Of a stretch of 24,957 nucleotides of DNA, positions 1 through 10,533 are shown one piece after another. The notes beneath the pieces were generated by a model. That model was given only the letters and a program-made list of their open reading frames with translations. It searched no databases and was not told where the DNA came from. The stretch lies in the NCBI GenBank assembly GCA_027596035.1, contig JADGJA010000300.1, forward strand, positions 1 through 24,957, given 5' to 3'. A program made the position numbers and the translations under genes. Positions within the stretch are counted from its first letter, which is position 1, and each line of letters begins with the position of its first letter. Source of the stretch: Thoreauomyces humboldtii (taxonomy: Eukaryota > Chytridiomycota > Chytridiomycetes > Spizellomycetales > Powellomycetaceae).

Positions 1-20
1 CTGCTACTACCAATACAGTC

Positions 21-1860
21 ATGCCTTTGGTATGGCCCTTTGTTTCAGCCTTTCACCCGGCTTTCTACTGTCTTCGATCAACCTCCGCCGCCAGCACTGA
101 CCGCCACTTGCTCCTGATAGGAATACGGACTGCAATTCCGTGGACGCTTTCCTGATCCCGGACCATGGAAGCTTCCTCGTTCCTTCACCGCCAGGCTAAG
201 CGAACCCCTCGGCATCAGCGAGCTTCCAGTCCAGCGGGTCCGCAACTCGAAGCGTAGACCTTATACTTTCAACATCATGGTTGTTGGTACGTCGTAGGTT
301 CTTGCCGCCCGGCCCGCAGTATCCATTTCAACACATGCGGCGAAGCGCCAAGTCAGGAAATGCGGGTGTCGGAACTTTTGAATGCTAAAGAGTGTCCTTT
401 CCTTCCGTCCGGCAGGCGAGTCTGGACTTGGCAAGACAACTTTCATGAATACGCTCTTCAATGCGCCTCTGACGGAAGACCGCGGGGCAAAGACTCTTTC
501 GGCTTCGAAGACTGTTGCCATTGACCCAACGACATATGGTGTGTTTGGCCTTCTCGAAAGAACGCAATGCCCTCGCAACTTCTTATGCATCGTCACAGAG
601 CTCACTGAGGATGGCGTCACCCTGCAGCTGACGGTCGTTGACACGCCGGGATTTGGGGATCAGCTCAATCGCGAGACGAAGTACGATTTGGAAGCTTCTT
701 TTGGAGTCGCATATCGCTCTGACCACCCTCCCACTCAGCTTTGAGCCCATCATTGACTACATCGACGCACAGTACGAGCGGTATCTGCAGGCAGAGAGCA
801 GCCAGGAGATGCGTCGTAACATTCGCGACAGCCGCGTCCACGCGCTATTGTACTTCATCACCCCTACTGGTGACAACCGGTTCGTGCTTTGAAGTAAAAA
901 AAGCAGAGCAAGTCAAGGAGTTTCTAAGCTTACCAATCCATTTTTCAGTTTGAAGGATATCGACATCGAGTTCCTGCAACGACTTTGCACCAAGGTTAAT
1001 GTAATTCCCGTCATCGCCAAAGCTGACACCTTGACGCCCGAGGAGAGCTCCGCGTTCAAGAAAGCGGTGAGTGTTGACCATTGCGCTAGGAATCAAGTCC
1101 TTCCAACTCAATCCATTGCCATGTTTAGATTATCCGAGATTTGGAAAAGTATGATATTCGTGTTTACCCTACTGCTCATGCCGAGGACCGAGAAAACATT
1201 GTCGATCTGGAGCGATACATGCCTTTCGCTGTGATCGGGAGCGATGATCTGATCGAAGTGGGCGGAAAAAAGGTCCGCGGACGGTCCTACCGCTGGGGAA
1301 CCGTCGAAGGTACACGCGCGACACTGTTGCAGTCTACTCGAAATCTTACTCACGGCTTTATCTCCCATCTGTCCAGTCGAGAATGACAAGCATTCTGACT
1401 TTGTTCACCTTCGCGAGCTCCTGATCCGCTCAAACCTCCAGGATCTGATCGAGACCACGCAGAGCGTGCACTACGCCCAGTACCGGTCGACTCAAATCCG
1501 CGAGAAGACAGGTCGTCCAGATTCGTTCCTCGCTTGCGACGAGTTCTACGAGTCCAGGATCGAGAACGCGAAACGCGGGCTTGCCGAGGACATGCAGCGC
1601 AAGGAGGACGAGATGCGGCAGATGTTTGTTGCAAAGGTCCGCGAGAAGGAGGCTAACCTTCGCGAGCGCGAGGAAGGTCTTGCTGGCAAGAGGCAACAGA
1701 TGATGGAGGAACTCGAAAAAATGAGGAGGAACTTGGAATCCGAGGAGAATAACTACAACGAGATGGTCAAGTAAGTTTTGAAACCACCGCGCACCCGTAG
1801 AGTACTATCTATGACTGAGCTTGTTATTCCGATAGGGCGAGAAACGCAAACAAGAAATAG
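21..1860 (+). CDS. CDC11: Septin GTPase, probably Cdc11-type
   Basis: Septins are GTP-binding proteins that polymerise into filaments at the bud neck or septum. Proposed exons: 21-29, 121-286, 416-538, 599-680, 739-879, 949-1066, 1129-1309, 1377-1770, 1836-1860, giving 412 aa. Visible motifs are a basic stretch before the G domain (RNSKRR), P-loop GESGLGKT (about 59-66), DTPGFGD (114-120), AKAD (197-200), a septin-unique region with LQDLIETT, and a charged coiled coil (about 340-405). Length and the LQDLIETT stretch fit Cdc11 better than Cdc3, Cdc10 or Cdc12, but paralogue assignment is by eye. The extreme 5' end is least certain: the codons upstream of the P-loop are open back to a stop at 118-120 without an ATG, so I infer a 9-nt first exon (ATG CCT TTG) and a 91-nt intron with CACTGAC near its end. 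The true start could instead lie outside the window. Confidence 0.85.
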
Positions 1861-2259
1861 ACGAAACTCATTGGACCCTGTAATGGAGGTCCCCTTTGTA
1901 TGGCGAAAGAACCGGAACGCAGATCGTGTTCAGTTTCCCTCTTCGGCCTCCGCGTGAGCGATTATGCATTTTGAAACAAACATTAATACAACATCTGAGA
2001 CGGATCGAGGTAGCAACGTATAATGAGCCACCGATCCTCAAGCTCAATTGTTAGGGGATGACGATGCAGTTGCTGATTACATGTAACGGCCGACTGGGAA
2101 CCACCAGTGACGGGAAGGGGAAGGAAGGAGAGGAGAGATGACGTGAATACCAGAAGCTTCAGAGAAAGGCGAGCCGGGGGAGGAGAGTGTACCAAAAGTT
2201 GACGTGTAGCCAGGTGGACGACAGCGGGATGGCAGCGCCAACTATGTTTTCGCTCAAAA
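1861..2259. other. Convergent 3' intergenic region, septin/VPS45
   Basis: About 400 bp between two converging stop codons. It should hold both 3' untranslated regions. The open stretches here have no recognisable protein features, and no repeat or RNA gene was seen. Confidence 0.6.
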
Positions 2260-4770
2260 TCACACCGGCGACATACGCGCCGTATTTTGACGCTCCCCCG
2301 GCGGCGAAGAGGCAGCTCCGTATGTTTTTGCGTTCTTACCGGAACCTCCTCCCCATCTGCCCACCGACTCGGCCGCCTCGCGAAGAAAGCTGAAGGCAAA
2401 GTAGTCAGCAGAAGCACCATTTCGTTCCCGTCATCCTCGAGGTCCTTACCTTTGCGAGCTGTGCACGGTGGTCCCGCCGAGCACAATCCTGACGCCCGGA
2501 TTGGCAGCGTTGAGCTTGTTGACCTCGTACGCCTCGGCGTAGGTCGCACCACCAATCATGAAAACCAGGATATCCTGCGGTCTGCGAGCAGAAACGACAT
2601 GCGGGTCAGCTGCATCTTCGACAATCTGATTAAACAACGAATATCTTACTTGTCACGGGTGGTGCCTTCCGTGAAGGGGTACAGCTGCTCTCGCAACTTC
2701 CCTTTTATGCACTCCTGAAGGGTGGCAACAAGTTGTGGCGCGTGCTGCGTATATACATTCTCCACCCCCTGCGAACAATAATTTGCTTGTAAATGAAAGT
2801 GTGCCTGATTTCGAAGGTAAGGAAAGCTGGAGAACAGCAGCTGTTATACCTGCAGTCCTTTGAAAAGGTTTTTCGTTCTTGACACCACATTTGTATTCGA
2901 GAATAGGTCTTCCTGTCGTTGGTCCGATCCTGCGTATTGCAAAACGTGTCCAACCATCTAACGCGCAAGGGAAGCATCAGCAAATTCCACAGATATTTAA
3001 AGAACCTCTCGCACTGAGAAATACCGCAATCTTGTGATCCGCGACCCGGCTCCGAGCTAGAAGGTCTATGAGCTGGGGAGTCGCATTGCTTTGGGCTTTC
3101 TCGTAGCGTAAAGCGTACAGAAGCACCAAGCGCACCCGAGCATCGTCCGGAATGTTGTTTCGTTCCAAAAGCGCTCGGAGCGTCTAGTAGTCGAGGTCAG
3201 CAAGCCAATCAAGCTCTATTGCCCTGAATGCTCGTTTCCAACCTTCAGGTCCTGTGTGTGGTTGTCATTGACGGCCAGACTTTGCTCCAGCTCACCGACC
3301 TCCATGAGCTGACCCCTTCCGACCTGTCGACTAAGCTCCCCAACTAACGTTACGTGTTTCGTAACGTTTCCGGAAAGCTTTCTAAACTCGGGGTAGTCCT
3401 CCACGAACTTTTTCATGTCTGTGATAGATTCGACCTGCGCCGAAGATTTGTGTTTCGTTTGATATTCGTCCACATACGACTTTATATTGCTGCCCAAGTC
3501 GCCGAGATTTAGAAACATGCTTTTGCGGTAAAAGCTATCTTGTTCTGGGTTAAGGACCACTTCCTACAGAGATCGTATGCCGTCAGCCAGTTGAGGAAGC
3601 GAAGTGCAGACCGCTCGTAGTGGCCGCGAACCTTCATTTCCGCGCGAACATCAGGCAACCCCGACAAGTCGACGCGCCCGTTCTGAATGCCGATCAGCTC
3701 ATGGACCATGGCTTGATAAGTCCACTGCAGCAGCAAAGGCGTCACTGGATCGTTGCGTCGGTCCAAGATTAGCAGGATGGGGGACGTGTCCGGCCGTCGG
3801 AAATCAAATAGTGGCCCTTCCTGCTGTATTTGATACTATAATGGATCAAGAATGTCAAATGCAGCTCCGATCTCCAGGAAATCCTGATTAAACGTTACCG
3901 ATAGCTCGCCAGCAAGCTTTTTCGCGAGGGCCGAGGTCTTTTCATACCGAATCAAAGGCTTCTTCTTGAGAGCTAGTAGTAGAGCCAGAATCCCCTCTGT
4001 CGTGCGAGTGAACGCCCGAGGATCCCAAGTCGAGAGGTTTTCAACAAAAAGCTGTGATGTTGGCGCTGCTAAGTTGAGGTGGAATAGATCTGAATTTATG
4101 GATAAGAAGTCGGCGTAGTACTCCTACAGAATTTCGAGATGAACTTGGGTCGGGTGGCAAAAAATCGCTTAAATCTAACGCACCTGAATCTCCCGAACAA
4201 CCTCATGCTCATCCACCTCCGCTAACCGCTCAATATCTGACTTCTTTAACGTGTTGCTGAAATCTAGATTGTATGCAGCATGTTAGGGCCTCGCCAGCGA
4301 GTCGGAACACCTTCGATTCCTTGAGGTTTCGCACGGTTCCGTCACTCACAAAGGTAATAGTCTCCGTATCTTGGATCTCTCAGTTCTTCTATGAGTGCCT
4401 GAACGGATTCCGCTGTCGGTCGGACGAAGCAGATACACTTCAAGTGTTTCATCTTCTCTCTTTGCCAATTATCGATGCGGTCGATGAGATATACTTCGCG
4501 CTGGAGGAGCTGCGTCTGCGTCATGACCATCGAAATGATTGAAGTCTATGAGGCCATAAGATAGTTCATCGATGAGTGCGCGCACGTCGGCCCCTCTCAA
4601 AGGGTTACTGGCACCCACACACCGTTTCTGCGTCCATAAGCAGGACCTTCATTCCCGTAACTTCAGATATCATCTTGTTCAGGTAGTTCTGGGTTTTGCG
4701 AGTGAGTTTCCTGCGACAGAACTTTGAAGAACACGAGAAGAGGCACCTGAACTGCCTTGATGACATCCAT
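2260..4770 (-). CDS. VPS45: Vacuolar protein sorting protein Vps45 (Sec1/Munc18 family)
   Basis: Vps45 binds an endosomal/trans-Golgi syntaxin (Tlg2/Pep12 type) and licenses SNARE-mediated fusion on the route to the vacuole. Twelve exons: 4770-4747, 4688-4623, 4545-4350, 4263-4184, 4123-3899, 3835-3632, 3563-3243, 3183-3025, 2957-2850, 2768-2650, 2581-2450, 2389-2260; 587 aa, close to the usual length of about 580. Introns are 58-86 nt and every phase closes. Diagnostic stretches in order: MDVIKAVQ then [69 protein letters not shown], and near the C-terminus [15 protein letters not shown] and [13 protein letters not shown]. The first coding exon is only 24 nt. The intron after MKV... starts GTGTGTGGG, and the one after AEMK starts GTTCGC, a weaker donor. 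The Gly/Ser-rich tail after SFLREAAE is read through a possible GTAAGA donor, so the last 30 residues are less certain. Confidence 0.93.
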
Positions 4771-5332
4771 GCTGGGCGATGGTCAGGAAGGATCAGGAGA
4801 AGTGACGGTAAGTGGCGACTCTGCTTCTGGTGGGATAAGGGTGTTCGAGTCCCGCGAGCCCTTCCCACGGGGAAAGACTATAGCGGTATATGCGCTCCGA
4901 ACGATGTCAACAAATGCCTTGTGCGAAGCTGGCGGTCTGCGGTTCCAGACCAGAGGCGGTTGCGGAGGTCAGTGAAGACACACGCGTTCTTGAATCTTGA
5001 GCCCTTGAGCGACACCTGACCGCGCAGCGCCTGTCGAAACCACCACCCAACGATTCTCGTTGTAAACACGAAGTACCGTAGTCCGGAGTATCATCAGGAA
5101 AGGCTCGTGATTTACAGTAATTACGTACCCCCTAAAGTCTACGGAAGCTTACGGTCTCCCCTGTTTACAGCCCAAAACTCGAACAATTTAAAGAACGTAA
5201 AATAACGGCTCCCTTCTCAACAATCCTGTCTTCACAGAGCTTGCTTGGGTTGTCCGCCATCCTCACGCGTAAATTCCTGTCTGCGGTACGATTCATGGGA
5301 TAGGCGGCAAGCGGCTAGCAGTCCGCCTCGTC
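4771..5332. other. Intergenic region between VPS45 start and transporter 3' end
   Basis: About 560 bp holding the VPS45 promoter and the 3' end of the upstream minus-strand gene. Short open frames exist on both strands but show no recognisable domain or intron pattern. A TTTCGATCC stretch at 5391-5399, just inside the neighbouring gene, looks tRNA-like but the stems do not pair. Confidence 0.5.
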
Positions 5333-6168
5333 TTAAACGTTGTCGCTAAGGTATTGCGTTAGCCTTCCTAGCAGGCCCCCTGGAAGGTCGCCGTTTCGAT
5401 CCAGATCGGTGGGCCAGCGAGACGACGAGTGCCATGCCAGTGCGGTTTGTGCCCTGTCACCATCCACAGGTCCACATCGGATAGCTATGTCGCTTGTGAG
5501 ACCCAAGAAAATCGACTGATGTTCTGGTTAGGCGGTCAGCAGGAAACGAACAAAATAACTTTCAACAGTGAGCCAACGGGTTAAAACGTACTCACCCATC
5601 TGCCAGAAAATGATTCCATCCATAGCTTCCTGAATCCGCACCACTTTGAGCCCCTCTATGTGAGCCCATCGCTCAAGGACGTCGCGTAATCGGAGGACCG
5701 AAGCTGGGAACTGAGGCGATCGATGTTCAGAATTTGCAAAAGTCTCATCCTCTCGGTATCATCATCGGAATCGCTACTCACTGTAGTCCTAACCTTGATA
5801 GCGCATCTTGTCCTGTCGTCTTCGCAACATCTAACCACCCGCTTTCCTTTGTCGGTCTCCGGTTCCGGAAACCCCGAATCCCAATGCTTGCGTTTGGTAA
5901 GGCCACGAAGGTACATATAAACCACCAGACCTAGATATACGCGCGCAGACAGTTGGAGCGCCGTTCGTATTGAGCCTACGACAAACATATATTAGCACTG
6001 AGAACTTGGGCTAAAACGGCGGAGATGCTCATATCAAAAATCACCGAGAAGGGGATACTTTTCGCAATGAATCAGCAAGAGGCTGATGAGGGAGAGCAAG
6101 GCCGACACTGTATGTGATCGCTCGATCGAGAGTAGAAGGATAAGTGTGGTAAGTAAGAAAGCCAGCAT
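5333..6168 (-). CDS. Cation diffusion facilitator-like (Zrg17/ZnT6-type) C-terminal half, apparently 5'-truncated
   Basis: CDF proteins move zinc or other divalent metals across endomembranes; they usually have six membrane helices and a cytosolic C-terminal domain. Exons: 6168-6045, 5975-5782, 5710-5596, 5523-5333 (207 aa), with introns of 69, 71 and 72 nt and consistent phases. Two hydrophobic helices come first (MLAFLLTTLILLLS and SALLSLISLLLI), then RTALQLSARVYLGL, FPASVLRLRDVLERWAHIEG and IIFWQMEHQS. The last three follow the order seen at the end of helix six and in the CDF C-terminal domain: a V/YL segment, Pro, a helix ending in EG, then FW. An alternative ends exon 2 at 5926 and uses one 215-nt intron (5925-5711), removing a 48-residue Arg/Cys-rich insert and giving a better family match. 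Only about 220 bp separate this start from HAM1, so helices 1-4 have no room: remnant, pseudogene, or misread family. Identity is inference; the exon structure is seen. Confidence 0.5.
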
Positions 6169-6387
6169 GTTTGCCTCAAGATGCGGATTGTTTGTGCCAG
6201 GAAGTCTTGCTCACGAAGGCTTTGGAAACGACCCAACCATACACAAAAAAAACCTTCCGTAGTGACAAGCACCAACGGAAAAAGCCGATTTCGGCTTGGA
6301 CGTCATCAGCTGAGCGTGTCAAGCAATATACCGGTATTCAATGAGTACTTTCTTTCTATGTATATTCAGCCCGCCTCCAAGCAACCA

Positions 6388-6972
6388 CTACTTCAGATTT
6401 TCCGGGTCCTCGAGGAAGGCCAGCACCTTCTGCAAGGCCAGAAATCGGTGACTGATTCCGTTCTTGACGTCCTTGTCCATCTCAGCGAACGTAGTGTCGT
6501 AACCGTCAGGCAGGAAGATCGGATCCCACCCAAAGTTCGTGGGGCCCCTAGGCTGCACAATGGACCCCTTGATCCTTCCCTCGAAGAGCACCGCCTCCTT
6601 TCCAGGTTCACAGTAGGCAAACGTGCACACCGCGTCCGCACTCTTGTCGTCGAACCCGACCAGCATGCGGTTCAGACCGTCGTGCCCCACGCCCTGCATG
6701 AACCATTTGATGTAGGGTCCGGGAAGATCGTTGAGAGCCTTGAAGCACAGGGACGTGTCCTCCGTCAGCACGGGCCGCTGGAGAAGGTCGGCTGCTGATC
6801 GAGCTTTTGCAGCAGAAACCTCAGGAAGGCTGCCCTGGATCTCTGGCAGGTCGACGGCGTGCGAGGTGAGGGCAACGTTGGCTGTGGATAGGATGGCTTG
6901 AACTTCCCGCAGCTTGTTAGCATTGCCAGTAACAAAGACAATGGGGGATCGTGCTGGTGCTGCCATTGTCAC
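6388..6972 (-). CDS. HAM1: Inosine/xanthosine triphosphate pyrophosphatase (Ham1)
   Basis: Hydrolyses ITP, dITP and XTP to the monophosphates, keeping deaminated purines out of DNA and RNA; cytosolic dimer. Single exon, 194 aa, the usual family length. Motifs: [12 protein letters not shown] (13-24) for phosphate binding, LTEDTSLCF (69-77) with the acidic metal ligands, LPGPYIKWF (83-91), [13 protein letters not shown] (141-153), FAEM (162-165) and KNGISHRF (170-177). All core residues are present. Two starts are possible, at 6972 and 6966 (residues 1 and 3); either leaves the domain whole. It is one of only two clearly intronless genes in the window. Confidence 0.96.
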   Translation of the reverse strand: MTMAAPARSPIVFVTGNANKLREVQAILSTANVALTSHAVDLPEIQGSLPEVSAAKARSAADLLQRPVLTEDTSLCFKALNDLPGPYIKWFMQGVGHDGLNRMLVGFDDKSADAVCTFAYCEPGKEAVLFEGRIKGSIVQPRGPTNFGWDPIFLPDGYDTTFAEMDKDVKNGISHRFLALQKVLAFLEDPENLK

Positions 6973-7147
6973 TGTATCTCCCCGGCCCGGCCTCGCAATG
7001 GTAAGGACTTGTCTGAGCAGCGCTTGGTATTCTCACAACGATAGTGAAAGAGTTTTCATGTCACAGTCACATCGCTAGGGTAGGGTTCGGTCAGAGCCCA
7101 TCCACCGCCAGGGGCGACCACCGGTGCAACTTGATCCGACTGCGACT

Positions 7148-7180
7148 CATTTCGATGGCCTCTGATGGCATTTCGATGGC
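7148..7180. repeat. 12-bp direct repeat in the HAM1 upstream region
   Basis: CATTTCGATGGC occurs at 7148-7159 and again at 7169-7180, separated by 9 bp, with a further GATGGC in the spacer. It lies about 180-210 bp upstream of the HAM1 start. It could be a regulatory repeat or a small tandem duplication; function is not shown. Confidence 0.5.
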
Positions 7181-7261
7181 AGCTGTGACTTATTTTTATG
7201 GTGCAGTAGAACACGGGTAGATACAATTAATAATATGGGGTATACGCAAAATTGTAAGAAG

Positions 7262-9867
7262 TCACTTCTTCAAAAGCCTCTTCCGTGACTTCGGAAGCGC
7301 GTCCTCGGCCTCGGCCGCGCGATGTATGGTCAAGAACTCTTCCACATCCGCTACCATGCACACAATCCTTTTGACGCCCGCGGGGAAGTTCTGGCTGTTC
7401 TCCATCTCCATGTCGACCGTCCAGGGACACTCTGGGTTGTCCTCAAGTAACGAAAACCCGCGCTTCCACCATCGATCGGTGAAAGGCTTATCGTCGAACT
7501 GCATTTCGGTTACGCAGAGCCACCGCGGACGCGGTGGAACGATGATGCCCGGGGTAGCGTACGCGACGATGAGGGTGTGATCGTCGAGGATCCGCTGAAC
7601 CAGCTCCTCGAGCGGATGCCGAGCCGCCGGCTGATTGTGCCGACCCGTTGCCGCCCCAATGGTGTCCATGATCACGCCGGTGGCCAGGTGCCAGTCCACC
7701 AAACCGAACGCTGTGACACGAGGGAGGCGCTCCCGAAGATTATGTTCCGTCAGGTCATCCCAAAGGGAATCCGGGTCATCTTCCTCCATGCGTTCCTGCG
7801 AGGCGGCGATCCCAGAGTCTTGACCTGGGCCTGTGGACGCTACTGCGTGCGGCTGGATCCATCGAAGCGCTACGTAGGTCCAGTTGAGCCCAGGATTCCC
7901 GTTGTAGGCTTTCCCAAGGAAGGGCGGCCGCGCCTTTTGCCCGATTCCATCAAGCTCTTTTGCAACGTCCCCGACGACCTCGTTGGCCTGCTCGCTAAGT
8001 TTCGACCATGTTTGGATGAGCTCGTTACTCTCCATCGAGGCAGGGACCCCAAAGCACATGCCGAAAACTGTTGCGATGCACATTTTGATGCCACGCAACA
8101 AAGCCCAATTGGGTGTTGGCTTTCGGCAGTCCTCCGGAATATCCGCCCATCCTTCTGGATACGGATATTGTGGATGATGGATGTGCCACGTGCCGACCGA
8201 CGTGACAGCGTTGGAATAACGTTTGTGGCTAAGAGAGCACGTGGCTCGACCACTGGCAAACATCTGGATCGGTCGCCATTTCCTAAAATTCAAGTCAGTG
8301 ACGAGTCAATCCAGGATCTCGAACCATGTTTGACAAGATCCGTACCCTGTGCGATACTTCCCTCCACCACCGCAGTCACTACACAAAGCATACTTTTCGC
8401 GACACTGAAAAAGACAGCAATAGTCTATCAGACAAGAGTTTTTCTGAAGACTGAGATGCCGATACGTACGGAAACACAGATGAGCTCGATCCTGAAATCT
8501 GGTGCTTCCCACAGTGTAGGGATATCTTCGAGCGCAGGTTCCGTGCCATCCGCATACGGCAATCTAAATCCCCCGGCCGCTGTAACTTTCTTGCAGACGT
8601 CGCATGAAATGGGGGTGTGGCAGGGTGGCATTTCAGCGTTCCGTTTCCTGATCGTAGCTGCGCGCTTCGACCTTTTCGTGCTGGCCCACGCACGTGAATC
8701 TGCGCATACGGCACAGGCGTAGTCTGGTATATACGGCGCGGCGTCGGTAGGGGTAAGACTGTGAAGCTGGGCTTGCGCGACCGCCTGACTGCAGTGCCTG
8801 CACATGATTTGCACCTGGGCCGGTAGGGGACGTTTGCTAAGGAATTGACGTGAGGCGGGCGGGGCAACCACTGATCGAGGACCCGACCTGGTTGCCACCG
8901 TACTGATGTTGGATGTGGGACGAGGTGGAGAAGCAACGGCTACGGCAGTGGCTGTTCGCACTGGTGGCGCAGAAGAAAGGCTTGCAGAGCTTTCCCCTTG
9001 TGCTGGGCCCGGAGAAACGGGTTGACGAGGTGATACAGGAAGAGGACTTTGCTGGGCTGGGGAAGCACAGGGAGCATGGCAAAGGCTTGTTGTGGCTATA
9101 TCCGAACGCTGCATCAGGAAGGCCGGGAGACCTGCTGGAGGTGTGCCTCTAGTCAGGTACGGTAAGCAGTCAACGAGTGCCAGTCGATCGCTCTCGAGGT
9201 ATTGCCCGGGATCCCAGTCCGATTGCGAGCAATTCACGGCTTCTGATTCAAGGAACGCGTCCAACGCGTCCGCCATGGAAGAAGGCTGGGCATGTACCAG
9301 ATTCAAATCTTCTTCAGCGATTGTCAAAGACGTAAGAGCGGGTAGTGAAGGGTACGATGGCGAAGTGGAGGGTAGGCCTAAGCCATCGAATCCCGAAGCT
9401 AAATGTGACTCCGGCGCCCAGGATGTGGGGGCCGGGAGAGTGTCGTAGAAACCAGCAACAGGCACGTCCGCGTGTGGAAGCTGTGATGGCAATTGCTGTG
9501 AAGGAAAGGAGCTCGTCATCTGCTGAGGCTGTTGCGGCAGATCGAGAGGCAAGACGGTCGAAGGAGTGACGTGATAAGGCACGCGGACCGGCGACGTCTG
9601 AGCAAATGCAGGCTGACGCGGGGCGCCCGGAACGACCGGGTAATCGTTGCCGTCTGAGGGGGGTTGCCTGTAGTCTGATGCGGACGCAGACGCCAGAGCG
9701 AGCTCGAGTTCCTTCAGACGGATCTCGTCTCGTCGGGTCTGGGCCTCTGCTTCCTTTGCCATACGGTCTTCCTGCAGGATGTTGCGCACCATCTCCAGCT
9801 GCTCCAGAGTCGGCGGCTGCCCATCAAGGCGGGAAAGCGTGCTGGTAAGCAGCTGCGAGAGGTCCAT
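7262..9867 (-). CDS. Large Cys-cluster (putative zinc-binding) protein, function unknown
   Basis: Not recognised. Three exons (9867-8470, 8404-8346, 8282-7262) joined by introns of 65 and 63 nt give 825 aa; phases 0 and 2 close exactly and both introns end in clear acceptors. Order of parts: a short charged helical N-terminus (1-60, LEQLEMVRNILQEDR then Arg/Glu-rich); a Pro/Ser/Gln-rich region (60-350); CxxC at 356/359 and 385/388 followed by a basic, nuclear-localisation-like stretch (TKRSKRAATIRKR, about 397-409); then Cys 422/425, 464/467 and 474/477, also spaced CxxC, followed by GGGGKYRTGKWRP and GRATCSLSH (to about 504). About 320 residues without low complexity follow. The two introns interrupt the second Cys cluster, so uninspected gene calling could split this into two proteins. 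The Cys pairs and basic patch suggest a nuclear zinc-binding or DNA-binding role (inference). The start is the first ATG after a likely leader intron (10071-9979). Confidence 0.75.
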
Positions 9868-10123
9868 GAATGGCCAACCACGAGGAAACAAGCGAAGGCG
9901 ATGAAGGGAGCCCCTCTCGAGAGCCCCAAAGTAGTCCCAGACGAATTCTCTGGCGTAAAGCTGCAAAATGCGAGTGACCTGTGCTGGAGGGGTCAGTATT
10001 GCGCGGTAGGCAGGCAAATGGGCGGGACTGGGTGGATAGGGAAAGACGACGCCTTCAAACGAAATCCCTACCTTCGTTATTGTAGCGCTGACTGACGGGA
10101 AAGAGAGCAGAACGAGAGAGAAC

Positions 10124-10128
<5 letters not shown>

Positions 10129-10161
<33 letters not shown>
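10129..10161. repeat. (AG)n microsatellite
   Basis: About 16 uninterrupted AG units on the plus strand (CT on the minus strand), preceded by imperfect GAGA-type sequence from about 10101. It lies in the leader/promoter of the minus-strand Cys-cluster gene, where long CT tracts are common in fungal promoters. Confidence 0.9.
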
Positions 10162-10164
<3 letters not shown>

Positions 10165-10264
10165 TAAGAGACAGAAGTGCAGTCGTGGGTGGTGCGTGAT
10201 GTCGTCGAAAGCTTCTGCCTGGGGATGGGGAGAGCTGCTAGGAGAGCTGTGCCACCACCGGGTG

Positions 10265-10290
10265 ACCACCCACCACCCACCACCCACCAC
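10265..10290. repeat. CCACCCA heptamer tandem repeat
   Basis: Roughly 3.5 copies of a 7-bp unit, CCACCCA. The complementary strand carries GGTGGGT units with three GGG runs, so a two-layer G-quadruplex is conceivable. It lies between two divergent genes. Confidence 0.75.
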
Positions 10291-10533
10291 GGCCTTCCAA
10301 CCAATGATGCTGATGACACAGGGGACCATGAGGGAAAGCTACTGTAACAAGACCTCAGACTTGCATTTGGAGGTTGAGTCCTCGACTTCCCCCTAGACTT
10401 CCCCCATACCACATTTACCACAAAGCCTTCCGTCCTTCCTCGCACATCGGATTACAAGGTGGACTGGATATATCGTACTGCACTCTATAGAGGCTCACCG
10501 CTTCCAGACACACAAAGCTCAGCAGCAGGCATC

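Larger units (their letters stand above)
9868..10533. promoter_or_regulatory. Divergent promoter region with leader intron and simple repeats
   Basis: This 666-bp stretch separates two divergent starts. On the minus strand, a likely leader intron runs 10071-9979 (GTAGGG donor, ACTGACC branch site, CACAG acceptor), preceding the ATG at 9867. It also holds an (AG)n microsatellite and a CCACCCA tandem repeat. No confident TATA box was seen. Confidence 0.5.

Noticed and set aside
5341..5415. Possible tRNA around a TTTCGATCC stretch
   Set aside because: The T-stem and acceptor stem do not pair, and the stretch falls within the last exon of the CDF-like gene.
7577..8722. Plus-strand open frame of 381 codons
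   Set aside because: It lies antisense to the Cys-cluster gene, whose two introns and Cys motifs support the minus strand. The plus-strand translation has no domain features.
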